64,000 nucleotides of DNA, taken from positions 62,001 to 126,000 of the forward strand of contig NZ_PJIL01000014.1 of NCBI RefSeq assembly GCF_002929335.1, given 5' to 3'. This DNA is from Arthrobacter sp. Y81 (lineage in GTDB: Bacteria; Actinomycetota; Actinomycetes; Actinomycetales; Micrococcaceae). Below, in pieces: positions 1 through 7,790 of this stretch (position 1 is the first letter of the stretch; every line of letters starts with the position of its first letter). A program made the translations under genes and the position numbers. The notes below the pieces were generated by a model. That model ran no database searches, was not told the origin of the DNA, and worked only from the letters and a program-made list of their open reading frames with translations.

Positions 1-233
1 CCGAGGGCGGTTTCTTCGTCTGGGTGACTCTGCCCGAGGGCGTGGACACGTATCCGCTGCTGCGGAAGGCAATCGACGCGGGCGTGGTGTTCATCCCGGG
101 AGCGGCGTTTACGCATTCGGACGAACCGTCCAACAAGCTGCGCCTCGCCTTCAGCGCCGTTCCCCCCGAAGCCATCGCCGAGGGAGTACGGCGACTCGCT
201 CCGGTACTGCGGGACGCCATTGCCGCCCTGTAG
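1..233 (+). CDS. PLP-dependent aminotransferase, C-terminal fragment (5' end outside window)
   Basis: The frame is open from the first bases (codons from position 3) and ends with TAG at 231-233, giving about 76 C-terminal residues. The fragment begins EGGFFVWVTLPEG and continues with AGVVFIPGAAF and NKLRLAFSAVPPEAIAEGVRRL. This is the small-domain end of class I/II fold-type I aminotransferases, as in 2-aminoadipate or valine-pyruvate transaminases and MocR-type proteins. The F/W pair before LPEG and the arginine of LRLAFS (substrate carboxylate binding in this family) are visible. The N-terminal half with the PLP lysine is outside the window, so substrate and any fused DNA-binding domain cannot be judged. 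Confidence 0.85.
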   Translation, partial: EGGFFVWVTLPEGVDTYPLLRKAIDAGVVFIPGAAFTHSDEPSNKLRLAFSAVPPEAIAEGVRRLAPVLRDAIAAL

Positions 234-329
234 CCTGAGTCATTGCTGCATGGCGCTGGGCATATTTCACTAGGCTGGTTTCACAAGGCGAACTTTTACA
301 AGGCTGGCCGATCCCTAAGGAGCAGAAGC

Positions 330-761
330 ATGACCGGAATTATTGTTGTCGGCGTTGACGGCAGCGAGACTGCAATGCGGGCCGCGGAAACAGCGCAGGG
401 CCTGGCCATATCCCTCGGGGCGACCCTCCACGTGGTCACTGCATTCGACAGTGACCGCACAGAGGTCTACGGGAGCGGAAGTGACCGCTGGATTGTCTCC
501 GATGCCGGGGAAGCCGAGAAAGTGGCCAAGGACGTTGCATCGCGGCTGCGTTCGGAAGGCCTAAAGGTCACATATTCCTCGGCCCGGGGCAAGCCGGCGG
601 AAGCCCTCATCAAGGAAGCCGAGCGTTTCGACGCCCAAATGATCGTGGTGGGCAACCGCCGTATGCGCGGGCTCGGCCGGGTCCTGGGCAGCGTTGCCAA
701 CAGCGTGGCGCACAACGCCCCGTGCGATGTCTACATCGCCAAGACGGACGTCGCCGACTAG
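330..761 (+). CDS. Universal stress protein family (UspA-like), 143 aa
   Basis: Single-domain universal stress protein. The N-terminal strand IIVVGVDGSETAMRAAETA carries the conserved Asp and Gly-Ser of the nucleotide-binding fold. The C-terminal part IVVGNRRMRGLGRVLGSVAN matches the G-2x-G-9x-G(S/T) ATP-binding motif, so an ATP-binding Usp is likely. The length is typical of one-domain members. The ATG at 330 is chosen because AAGGAG (317-322) lies seven bases upstream; the open frame runs back to 243 but has no comparable ribosome site. Such proteins support survival under starvation, oxygen or respiratory stress; the specific role here is unknown. It stands alone, followed by a long palindrome and then a VOC gene. 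Confidence 0.9.
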   Translation: MTGIIVVGVDGSETAMRAAETAQGLAISLGATLHVVTAFDSDRTEVYGSGSDRWIVSDAGEAEKVAKDVASRLRSEGLKVTYSSARGKPAEALIKEAERFDAQMIVVGNRRMRGLGRVLGSVANSVAHNAPCDVYIAKTDVAD

Positions 762-770
762 GGCGTGCCT

Positions 771-799
771 CCTATACCCGGGTTTAACCCGGGTATAGG
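771..799. promoter_or_regulatory. 29-bp perfect palindrome, probable operator
   Basis: Two 14-bp arms (771-784 and 786-799, each containing TATACCCGGG or its complement) flank a single central T. It sits 9 bp after the usp stop codon and ends 10 bp before the VOC start at 810. No T-run follows, so an intrinsic terminator is unlikely. The tight centre and overlap with the 5' end of the next gene fit a dimeric repressor site. The function is inferred. Confidence 0.55.
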
Positions 800-809
800 G
801 TCTGGCGGT

Positions 810-1547
810 ATGGCGCTGCGACTTGTTCAGGTGAATTTCAAGGCTCGGAATGACTCGGCCCTCGGCCGGTTTTGGGCGGAGGCGCTCGGCTGGGGTGTGT
901 CCAGCGAGGGACCCGGGGTGACCAATGTTGAACCTTTGGGCTTCGCCTGGCCGGACCCCACCGCCGTGTGCGTCGACGTCGTCACCGTCCCGGACCCCGA
1001 GACGGTGAGGTACCGCACGCACCTCGATCTCGCCACCAGTTCTGCGGCCCATCAGGCGGAGCTGGTGGCGCGCCTGTTGGAGCTCGGTGCGACGCCCGCG
1101 GATGTGGGCCAGGGTGATGTGCCGTGGACGGTCCTGGCCGACCCGGAGGGCAATGTGTTCTGTGTACTGGAGCCTCGGGAGATCTACCGGGATACCGGGC
1201 CGATCGCCACGGTGGTGGTCAACTGCGCGGATCCGCGGGCCATGGCCCGGTTCTGGAGCGAGGCTACGGACTGGACCTTGCACGAGGTGAACGACGATCA
1301 TGCGAGGCTGCGTTCGGGCAAGGGTGTCGGACCGTATCTAGAATTACTTCGCACGTCCGGCGTGGAGACCGTGTGGAACCGTGTCCATCTCGACCTGATG
1401 CCGTACCCCGGTGATGATCAAGCGGCGGAGGTGGCCCGGCTGCGGGCCCTGGGCGCCACTGACGCCGACGTCGGCCAGGGCGATGTGCCATGGGTGTGCC
1501 TCGCCGACCCGGAGGGCAACGAGTTCTGCGTCCTCACCCCCGGCTGA
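810..1547 (+). CDS. Two-domain VOC (glyoxalase-like) family protein, 245 aa
   Basis: Two tandem vicinal-oxygen-chelate domains, roughly residues 1-120 and 125-245. Each ends with the same signature (VPWTVLADPEGNVFCVLEP in the first, VPWVCLADPEGNEFCVLTP in the second), showing an internal duplication. Such proteins resemble the Glyoxalase_6 group common in actinobacteria, often annotated as glyoxalase/bleomycin-resistance-like; the reaction is not predictable. The start at 810 (MALRLVQVNFKA) is preferred over an in-frame start at 765, because the longer version would translate through the palindrome at 771-799 and adds no conserved sequence. The ribosome site is weak (AGGG). The 3' end converges with the acyl-CoA ligase gene 24 bp away. 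Confidence 0.8.
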   Translation: MALRLVQVNFKARNDSALGRFWAEALGWGVSSEGPGVTNVEPLGFAWPDPTAVCVDVVTVPDPETVRYRTHLDLATSSAAHQAELVARLLELGATPADVGQGDVPWTVLADPEGNVFCVLEPREIYRDTGPIATVVVNCADPRAMARFWSEATDWTLHEVNDDHARLRSGKGVGPYLELLRTSGVETVWNRVHLDLMPYPGDDQAAEVARLRALGATDADVGQGDVPWVCLADPEGNEFCVLTPG

Positions 1548-1571
1548 CGCAGAGCCTAGGGGAGATACGCC

Positions 1572-3155
1572 CTAGCCATTCCATAGAAGCCTGCGCAGGA
1601 TTTTCCCGGAGGAGGACTTAGGCACGGCCTCGATGAACTCCACCCGGCGGACCTTTTTGAAGGGCGCCACTTTGGCGGCCACAAAGTCTATCACGGCCGC
1701 TTCATCGAGAGCCTGACCATGCTCTCCCGGCTGCCGCACAACGAAGGCCAGAGGCACTTCCTGGCCGTCGGCGTCGGGCGTTCCGATCACCGCGGCGTCC
1801 GCAATGCCGGGGTGCGTCAGCAGCAATGCTTCGAGTTCCGCCGGGGCGATCTGGTAACCCTTGTATTTGATGAGTTCCTTGAGCCGGTCCACAATCGTCA
1901 CCACACCGTCGGCCCGGACCGTCGCAATGTCGCCAGTGTGCAGGAAGCCCTCTGCATCCAGCGTGTCCGCCGTTTCCTCCGGGCGGTTGAGGTAACCAAG
2001 CATAACGTTCGGTCCCCGGCACAGCAGATGGCCGGGCGCGCTGGTGCCCTCCGCCGGAATTTCGAGGTCCTCGCCGGTGGCAAGGTCCACCAGGCGGCAT
2101 TCCATGTTGGGCACCGTGAAGCCCACCGAGCTCACCGGCACGTCCGTGGCGTCCGCCGGGATCAGGTGCGACACCGGGCTCATCTCCGTCATTCCGTACC
2201 CCTGCAGCACACGGCATTGCAGCCGTTCGGCGAGGGCAGCACCGAGTTCACCGTCCAGAGGCGCAGCGCCGGACAGTGTGGTGTGGACCGAGCTGAGATC
2301 GTACTCGGCAACGAGCGGGTGCTTGGTCAATGCCACGGCCACCGGCGGGGCGATGAACAGGTAGGTGCACTTGTGGTCCTGGATCATCCGCAGGAACTCG
2401 GCGAGCTCGAACCTGGGCATGGTGACCAGGCAGGCCCGTTCCCGCAGGGCAATATTCAGCAGGACGGTCAGGCCGTAGATGTGAAAAAACGGCAGCAGGG
2501 CGAGCAGCCGGTCCTGGGGCCGCACGTTCAGCAGCCCGCGGGACTGTTCCACGTTGGCCACGAGGTTCCGGTGGCTCAGCTTCACGCCTTTCGGCCGCCC
2601 TGTGGTCCCGGACGAGTACGGCAGCACCGCCACGTGGGTTGCCGGGTCAAAGGAAAGGCTCGGGGCCGGCACGCCGGCGGTGAGCAGGTCCTTGAGCGAC
2701 AGGTGCCCCGCGGCGCCGTCGAGCACCACCAGCCGGTCTGCCGGGATTCCGGCACGGTCGGCGGCTTCCTCGGCGCCCGGGAGCAGTGCCGAGACGGTGA
2801 ACAGCCAGGTGGCCCCGGCGTCCTGGAGCTGAAGTGTCAGCTCATCGGCGGTGTAGAGCGAGTTGACGGTGGTGATGGCGGCGCCGGCCCGGAGCAGTCC
2901 GTGGAAGACCGCAGCGAACGCGGGAATGTTGGGGCACAGCATCGCGGCAACCCCGTGCGGCCCCAGTCCGAGCGCTGACACCGCACCCGCCACGGCGTCG
3001 ATCTGCGCAACCAACTGGCGGTAGGTGGTCTCCGCCCCGCTGACCCCGTCCACGACGGCGGTCCGGTCCAGGTCCGCTTCGTTGAGGCCGTCAAAAAGGT
3101 ACTGGTAAATGCTTTGGTCCGGGATGACCACGTCCGGGAAGGGGCTCGAAAACAC
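1572..3155 (-). CDS. AMP-dependent acyl-CoA ligase, 4-coumarate-CoA-ligase-like, 527 aa
   Basis: ANL-superfamily enzyme that activates a carboxylic acid with ATP and transfers it to CoA. Visible motifs are the P-loop-like LPYSSGTTGRPKGV, GYGMTEMSP (A5), HTGDIATV, the hinge/A8 region DRLKELIKYKGYQIAPAELE, and the C-terminal catalytic lysine in PKSSSGKILRR. Length and motif wording resemble 4-coumarate:CoA ligases and related aryl or medium-chain acyl-CoA synthetases. With nearby aromatic catabolism a phenylpropanoid substrate is possible, but this is inference. The GTG at 3155 is chosen because AAAGGAG lies just upstream; an upstream in-frame start at 3194 adds 13 residues that look like translated leader. 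It is not co-operonic with neighbours. Confidence 0.88.
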   Translation of the reverse strand: MFSSPFPDVVIPDQSIYQYLFDGLNEADLDRTAVVDGVSGAETTYRQLVAQIDAVAGAVSALGLGPHGVAAMLCPNIPAFAAVFHGLLRAGAAITTVNSLYTADELTLQLQDAGATWLFTVSALLPGAEEAADRAGIPADRLVVLDGAAGHLSLKDLLTAGVPAPSLSFDPATHVAVLPYSSGTTGRPKGVKLSHRNLVANVEQSRGLLNVRPQDRLLALLPFFHIYGLTVLLNIALRERACLVTMPRFELAEFLRMIQDHKCTYLFIAPPVAVALTKHPLVAEYDLSSVHTTLSGAAPLDGELGAALAERLQCRVLQGYGMTEMSPVSHLIPADATDVPVSSVGFTVPNMECRLVDLATGEDLEIPAEGTSAPGHLLCRGPNVMLGYLNRPEETADTLDAEGFLHTGDIATVRADGVVTIVDRLKELIKYKGYQIAPAELEALLLTHPGIADAAVIGTPDADGQEVPLAFVVRQPGEHGQALDEAAVIDFVAAKVAPFKKVRRVEFIEAVPKSSSGKILRRLLWNG

Positions 3156-3384
3156 GCAACATCTCCTTTGATCCGCTCCAGCAGCTGGCGGCAATTGACG
3201 GCGGCAGCTGCTGCAACTCTAGTTCGGCATGTCAAGCATTTGGTGCCCCCCGGCTTGACCGGCATCACGCCCCCGGGTGGGCAGCCTCACCCCGTTTTCG
3301 GCGGAATGGCGCGGTTTTCGCCGGTAAAATTGAGGGGTACTCGATGAAGCGGACATCCAGTACCGACGACTTCAGGGGAACATT

Positions 3385-3723
3385 ATGCTTACGCTTCAGC
3401 GGCGCCAGCTCGTAGGCCACGACATCCTTCTTGCCCGCCACGGCAACCACATCAGCACCATGCGTGTGGACCGCGCCAATGACCGGGTGATCGCGTTCCT
3501 CGACGACGGGTCCACGGACAGCGCCCCCAACCTCATCACGCCCGGCCTGAACCTGCCGGAGACCGTCCGAAGCGTCATGCGCGATGACTGGAAGTTCTTC
3601 GCGGTGGTGACGGCCTGCCTGACCGGTTTTTCCGGTGCGATGATCGCAGCGGCTGTGGGCCTCAGCGGCATGTCGTCTGACCCTGCACTGGCACAGCTGC
3701 TCGCGACGTACCCCGCCTACTAG
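3385..3723 (+). CDS. Hypothetical single-span membrane protein, 112 aa
   Basis: No recognised family. The N-terminal half (residues 1-60) is a small soluble segment rich in charged residues (HDILLARHGNHIS, VIAFLDDGSTDSAPN). A hydrophobic stretch near residues 70-93 (FFAVVTACLTGFSGAMIAAAVGL) looks like one membrane helix, followed by a short tail. The start is supported by AGGGGAA five bases upstream of the ATG. A strong bidirectional terminator follows 36 bp after the stop, supporting a real transcription unit. An overlapping antisense frame (3265-3750) has no ribosome site and is rejected. Function unknown. Confidence 0.55.
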   Translation: MLTLQRRQLVGHDILLARHGNHISTMRVDRANDRVIAFLDDGSTDSAPNLITPGLNLPETVRSVMRDDWKFFAVVTACLTGFSGAMIAAAVGLSGMSSDPALAQLLATYPAY

Positions 3724-3758
3724 GCCGCTCCCGCAGACTAGCTTCCTCAACTAAACGC

Positions 3759-3803
3759 AAAAAGGAACCCAGCCGCTGAATTCCAGCGGCTGGGTTCCTT
3801 TTT
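3759..3803. terminator. Bidirectional intrinsic terminator
   Basis: A perfect 20-bp stem (3759-3778 with 3784-3803) with a 5-nt loop AATTC. The outer part is A-run/T-run and the core is GGAACCCAGCCGCTG. Because the arms begin with five A and end with a T run, it can stop transcription from the plus-strand gene ending at 3723 and from the minus-strand 2-oxoacid dehydrogenase operon ending at 3846. Confidence 0.92.
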
Positions 3804-3845
3804 TGCTTGGCCGTCCCAATCCGGAAGGTCCTTGCCCAGGTGGCG

Positions 3846-5387
3846 CTAATCCAGCAGGAGGGCCGGCTCCTCGAGGATGGCGGCGACGTCGGCCATAAAG
3901 CGTGCCGAGAGGTCTCCGTCCACCACGCGGTGGTCGAACGAGCCGCCTAGGGTAGTGATCCAGCGGGGAATGACTTCGCCGTCCAGGACCCAGGGCTTCT
4001 GCTTGATGGTGCCGAAGGCCACGATGGCCACTTCGCCGGGGTTGATGATCGGAGTACCGGTGTCGATGCCCAGGGCTCCGATATTGGTGACGGTAAGGGT
4101 GCCGCCCTGCATCTGGGCAGGCTGGGTCTTCCCGGCCCGGGCCGTCGTGGCAAGGTCATTGAGTGCCAGCGCCAGTTCCTTGAGCGAAAGGTCCTGGGCG
4201 TTCTTGATGTTCGGAACCATCAGGCCGCGGGGGGTGGCCGCCGCGATGCCCAGGTTCATGAAGTGCTTGACATGGATCTCCGCGGTATCGGTGCCGTCGG
4301 CGTTGTCCACCCACGTGGCGTTGACGCTGGGGTTCCGGGCGGCCGCCCAGATCACGGCTTTGGCCAGGATCAGCAGCGGGGAGACCTTGATGCCCTCGAA
4401 GTCACGCGATACCTTGAGCCGCTTGACGAACTCCATGGTGCGGCTGGCGTCGACGTCCACGAAGATGCTGACGTGCGGGGCGGCGAACGCGGACTCCACC
4501 ATGGCCTTGGCCGTGGCTTTGCGGACGCCCTTGACGGGAATCCGCTCGATGCGCTGGTCCTGCGGCCGTCCGGACTTGCCCCAGAAGGTGTCCGCCTTGT
4601 CCACTTCGGCGTCGCGCTGGGACTGGTAGCTCACCAGGTCCTCGCGGGTGACCTCGCCGCGTGCGCCGGTGGCCACGACGTCGGCCAGATCGATCCCGAG
4701 GTCCCGGGCGATTTTGCGCACAGGAGGCTTCGCGAGGACCCGGTTCACGAGGCCGCTGATGGTGCCGCCGAGGGTCGGGCGCGCAGCGCCTTCTTCGGCG
4801 GCTGCCGCAGCATCGGCGGCGGATGGCGCACCGGAGTTGATCCAGATGCCCTGGGCCTCGACCGGTTCGGCCACCGGGACGGGCGCGGCCACCGGCGACG
4901 GCGCTGGTGCTGACACGGGTGTTACGACGGCGGCCGGCGAGGCCTTGCGCGGGCGGCGCTTGACGGCGTCGGCCTTGGGACCGGATCCCACCAGGGGGCC
5001 GGCGGCACTGCCGGCAGCTGCTGGCGCCTCGACGTCGTCCTCTGGAAGGATTCCGTACATTGGTGCGTCAGCGGGGGGTGCGACAGCGACCGGGGCCGCC
5101 GGCACTGCAGGAGCAGGGACATCCGCCGGCGTGGGGTCACCGGAAACGGCGTCGCTCACGCTGATGATCGGCGTGCCGACGTCGACAGTTACGCCCACCG
5201 GCACGAGAAGCTCCGTGACCGTGCCGGCAAACGGCGACGGCAGCTCCACGAGGGACTTGGCCGTTTCGATCTCGCACAGGATGTCGTTGATCGCGACGGT
5301 GTCACCGGGCTTGACGTTCCAGGAAACGATCTCGGCCTCGGTGAGTCCCTCGCCCACGTCGGGGAGGTTGAACTTGTTCACAGTCAT
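3846..5387 (-). CDS. bkdC: 2-oxoacid dehydrogenase E2 (dihydrolipoamide acyltransferase), 513 aa
   Basis: Core acyltransferase of a 2-oxoacid dehydrogenase complex. It passes acyl groups from the E1-bound thiamine adduct to CoA through a swinging lipoyl arm. Domains in order: one lipoyl domain (about 3-78) with the lipoylated Lys44 in EIETAKS; a long Pro/Ala-rich linker (about 80-210); a peripheral subunit-binding domain (about 215-255, PPVRKIARDLGI and GARGEVTREDLVSY); and the catalytic domain (about 285-513) ending in SFDHRVVDGD, giving His486 and Asp490. It is the last gene of the operon, 39 bp after E1beta. No E3 gene is nearby, so a shared lipoamide dehydrogenase must be used. A branched-chain substrate is inferred because actinobacterial pyruvate dehydrogenase normally uses a single-chain AceE E1. 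Confidence 0.9.
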   Translation of the reverse strand: MTVNKFNLPDVGEGLTEAEIVSWNVKPGDTVAINDILCEIETAKSLVELPSPFAGTVTELLVPVGVTVDVGTPIISVSDAVSGDPTPADVPAPAVPAAPVAVAPPADAPMYGILPEDDVEAPAAAGSAAGPLVGSGPKADAVKRRPRKASPAAVVTPVSAPAPSPVAAPVPVAEPVEAQGIWINSGAPSAADAAAAAEEGAARPTLGGTISGLVNRVLAKPPVRKIARDLGIDLADVVATGARGEVTREDLVSYQSQRDAEVDKADTFWGKSGRPQDQRIERIPVKGVRKATAKAMVESAFAAPHVSIFVDVDASRTMEFVKRLKVSRDFEGIKVSPLLILAKAVIWAAARNPSVNATWVDNADGTDTAEIHVKHFMNLGIAAATPRGLMVPNIKNAQDLSLKELALALNDLATTARAGKTQPAQMQGGTLTVTNIGALGIDTGTPIINPGEVAIVAFGTIKQKPWVLDGEVIPRWITTLGGSFDHRVVDGDLSARFMADVAAILEEPALLLD

Positions 5388-5426
5388 GGGGTCCTCGGTT
5401 TGGAAGGCGTCATCAGTAGGCAGTCG

Positions 5427-6407
5427 TCAGTAGGCGAGGGCGCGGTCGAGCGCCTCCAGGATGCGGTCGATGTCCGGTAGGTAGTCCTCTTCCACCTTGG
5501 CCACGGGGTAGGGCATGTGGAAGCCCCCCACACGGATCACCGGGGCCTCGAGGGACAGGAACGCCCGCTCGCTGATCCGGGCCGCGATTTCCCCGCCGAT
5601 GCCGCCGAACGTGGGTGCCTCGTGGGCAACAATCAGGCGGCCGGTCTTCTGGACGGACTGGGTGACGGTGTCGAAGTCGATCGGCGAGATGGACCGCAGA
5701 TCGATGACCTCCACGCTGTGGCCGTCCTCGGCCGCGGCATTGGCAGCTGCCAGCGCCACCGGAACAAGCGGACCGTAGGCGACCACCGTGGCGTCTGTAC
5801 CGTCCCGCAGAACGTGTGCCCTAAAAGGATCCTCCGCGCGCCCCGGCGCCTCGACGTCCACGTCGCCCTTGAGCCAGTAGCGCCGCTTGGGTTCGAAGAC
5901 GATGATCGGGTCCTGGCATTCCACGGCCTGCTGGATCATCCAGTAGGCGTCGTGCGGGTTGGACGGGGTGATGATGCGCAGCCCCGCGGTGTGCGCGAAC
6001 AGCGCCTCGGGGGATTCGGAGTGGTGCTCCACCGAACCGATTCCTCCGCCGTACGGAATGCGGATGACAACGGGAACCGTGAGGTTGCCGTTGCTGCGGG
6101 CATGCATCTTGGCCAGCTGCGTGGTGATCTGGTTGAACCCGGGAAAAACGAAGCCGTCGAACTGGATTTCGCAGACGGGGCTGTAGCCGCGCAGGGCCAG
6201 TCCGATCGCCGTGCCGATGATGCCGGATTCAGCCAGCGGGGTGTCCACAACGCGGTCGGGCCCGAACTCAGCGATCAGCCCGTCGGTGACGCGGTAAACG
6301 CCGCCGAGCGGGCCGATGTCCTCGCCCATCAGCAGCGACTTGGGGTTGTTGGTCAAGGCGGCGCGGAGGCCTTCGTTGATGGCCTTGGCAATGGTCATGG
6401 TGGTCAT
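5427..6407 (-). CDS. bkdB: 2-oxoacid dehydrogenase E1 beta subunit, 326 aa
   Basis: Transketolase-like beta subunit of the heterotetrameric E1 decarboxylase. Recognisable features are MTIAKAINEGLRAAL, the LLMGEDIGPLGGVYRVT region with the conserved Glu that activates the thiamine cofactor, DTPLAESGIIGTAIGLALRG, and the C-terminal transketolase domain (about 200-320) with EVIDLRSISPID. Length matches the family. Its ATG shares one base with the stop codon of E1alpha (TGATG), indicating translational coupling. It works with the alpha subunit to oxidatively decarboxylate 2-oxoacids, probably those from Val, Leu and Ile, feeding branched fatty acid synthesis and amino-acid catabolism. Confidence 0.92.
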   Translation of the reverse strand: MTTMTIAKAINEGLRAALTNNPKSLLMGEDIGPLGGVYRVTDGLIAEFGPDRVVDTPLAESGIIGTAIGLALRGYSPVCEIQFDGFVFPGFNQITTQLAKMHARSNGNLTVPVVIRIPYGGGIGSVEHHSESPEALFAHTAGLRIITPSNPHDAYWMIQQAVECQDPIIVFEPKRRYWLKGDVDVEAPGRAEDPFRAHVLRDGTDATVVAYGPLVPVALAAANAAAEDGHSVEVIDLRSISPIDFDTVTQSVQKTGRLIVAHEAPTFGGIGGEIAARISERAFLSLEAPVIRVGGFHMPYPVAKVEEDYLPDIDRILEALDRALAY

Positions 6408-7642
6408 CAGTTGGCCGCCTCTCCTGCTGCCGCGTCGGAACCGGCACCGTCGTCAAATCCCGCGCTGTACTGCTCAAACCAGGCCAGTTCCTCCGCCACG
6501 AGCGGGTGCGGCTCCACGTACGTGTTGGCGAACGCGGACCGGATGTCCGGCGTTTCGAGGTCGTGCGTGGTGCGCCTGACATAGGCGGCAAGTTCGTCGC
6601 CGTCGGCCTTGACCTTGGCAAAGTAGTCGTCGTCGGCAAGCCCCGCCGAACGCAGGTACTTTTCCAGCCTGGCCAGCGGATCCTTGGCCCGCCAGGCATC
6701 CTCCTCGGCGGACTGGCGGTATTTCGTGGGATCGTCTGCCGTGGTGTGGGCACCCACACGGTAGGTGAAGGCCTCGATGAGCACCGGACCGTTCCCCTGC
6801 CGGGCATGGTCCAGCGCCCACTCCGTCACGGCGTGCACGGCGATGACGTCGTTGCCGTCCACGCGGATGCCCGGGAAGCCGTAGCCCTTGGCGCGGTTCG
6901 ACAACGGAATGCGGGTCTGCACGGTGCTGGGCACCGAGATGGCCCAGTGGTTGTTCTGGCAGAAGAAGACCACCGGCGCCTTGTAGGAGGACGCGAAAAC
7001 CATGGATTCGTGCACATCACCCTCGGAGCTGGCACCGTCCCCGTAGTACGCGATGACCGCGGCGGGAGGTTCCGTGCCCGCGGGATCCGACGACGCTGCG
7101 AGCTGCTGGTCCCGCTGGATGCCCATGGCGTAGCCCACCGCGTGGAGTGTCTGGGCGGCCAGGACCAGGGTGTACAGGTGGAAGTTCGTGTCCTTGGGGT
7201 TCCAGCCCCCGTTGGACACTCCGCGGAACTGGCGGAGCAGCTCGGCCAGGTCAACGTTGCGGGTGAGGGCGACGCCGTGTTCACGGTAGGTGGGGAAAAT
7301 GTAGTCCTGCGGCTGGCTGGCCCGGCCTGAACCGATCTGGGCGGCTTCCTGGCCGGTGAGCGGCACCCAGAGCGCCAACTGGCCCTGCCGCTGCAGCGCG
7401 GTGGCTTCCTGGTCGAAGCGCCGGATGGCTGCCATGTCCGCGTAGAATCCCCGCAGCTTTTCGGCGTCGAGGCGGTTGGCGTATTCGGAAAACACCGAGT
7501 CCTCGCCCAAAGTGCCGTCGGGCCCCAGGAGCTGGACCATGGGTGCTGCAGGCTCACCCAGAACGGCCTCGGCTTCCGCCTCGAGCTGGTCGTCTACCCC
7601 GGTTCCGTCGAACTCGGTAGCGGGCAGATGTGTGGCGCCCAT
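6407..7642 (-). CDS. bkdA: 2-oxoacid dehydrogenase E1 alpha subunit, 411 aa
   Basis: Thiamine-diphosphate-binding subunit of E1. The ThDP motif begins at Gly201 (GDGASSEGDVHESMVFA) and ends with the Asn pair at 230-231 (FFCQNNHWAIS). The phosphorylation-loop region is RVGAHTTADDPTKYR. The N-terminal ~45 residues form an acidic extension before the conserved core. The ATG at 7642 follows GAGGAG with good spacing. It is the first gene of a three-gene operon (alpha, beta, E2). A large inverted repeat lies 47 bp upstream of the start and is a candidate control site. Confidence 0.92.
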   Translation of the reverse strand: MGATHLPATEFDGTGVDDQLEAEAEAVLGEPAAPMVQLLGPDGTLGEDSVFSEYANRLDAEKLRGFYADMAAIRRFDQEATALQRQGQLALWVPLTGQEAAQIGSGRASQPQDYIFPTYREHGVALTRNVDLAELLRQFRGVSNGGWNPKDTNFHLYTLVLAAQTLHAVGYAMGIQRDQQLAASSDPAGTEPPAAVIAYYGDGASSEGDVHESMVFASSYKAPVVFFCQNNHWAISVPSTVQTRIPLSNRAKGYGFPGIRVDGNDVIAVHAVTEWALDHARQGNGPVLIEAFTYRVGAHTTADDPTKYRQSAEEDAWRAKDPLARLEKYLRSAGLADDDYFAKVKADGDELAAYVRRTTHDLETPDIRSAFANTYVEPHPLVAEELAWFEQYSAGFDDGAGSDAAAGEAAN

Positions 7643-7688
7643 ACCGTCTCCTCGCTTGCCGCACTAAGTGCATCGCAATATCGCTGGG

Positions 7689-7730
7689 ATATATGCCGGA
7701 TCGGGAATACATTCCCCGTCCGGCATATAT
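7689..7730. promoter_or_regulatory. Inverted repeat upstream of the 2-oxoacid dehydrogenase operon
   Basis: Perfect 12-bp arms ATATATGCCGGA (7689-7700) and its complement (7719-7730) surround an 18-nt spacer that itself contains the smaller inverted pair GGGAAT/ATTCCC. It lies between the 3' end of hisC (7791) and the E1alpha start (7642). There is no T-run in the minus direction, so an operator for the bkd operon is more likely than a hisC terminator, but a structured RNA cannot be excluded. Confidence 0.5.
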
Positions 7731-7790
7731 TTTGGCTTACTGTCCCTTACTTTATCCGCAGTAGGCGGAGCCCGGGCGTTATGTTAAGCG

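Noticed and set aside
1719..2978. Long open frame antisense to the acyl-CoA ligase
   Set aside because: High-GC third-position shadow; rich in His/Gly/Arg/Gln, no family motifs, no ribosome site, and the opposite strand encodes a complete ligase.
3265..3750. 161-codon minus-strand frame opposite the 112-aa membrane protein
   Set aside because: No ribosome site, and the plus-strand frame has both a ribosome site and a hydrophobic helix.
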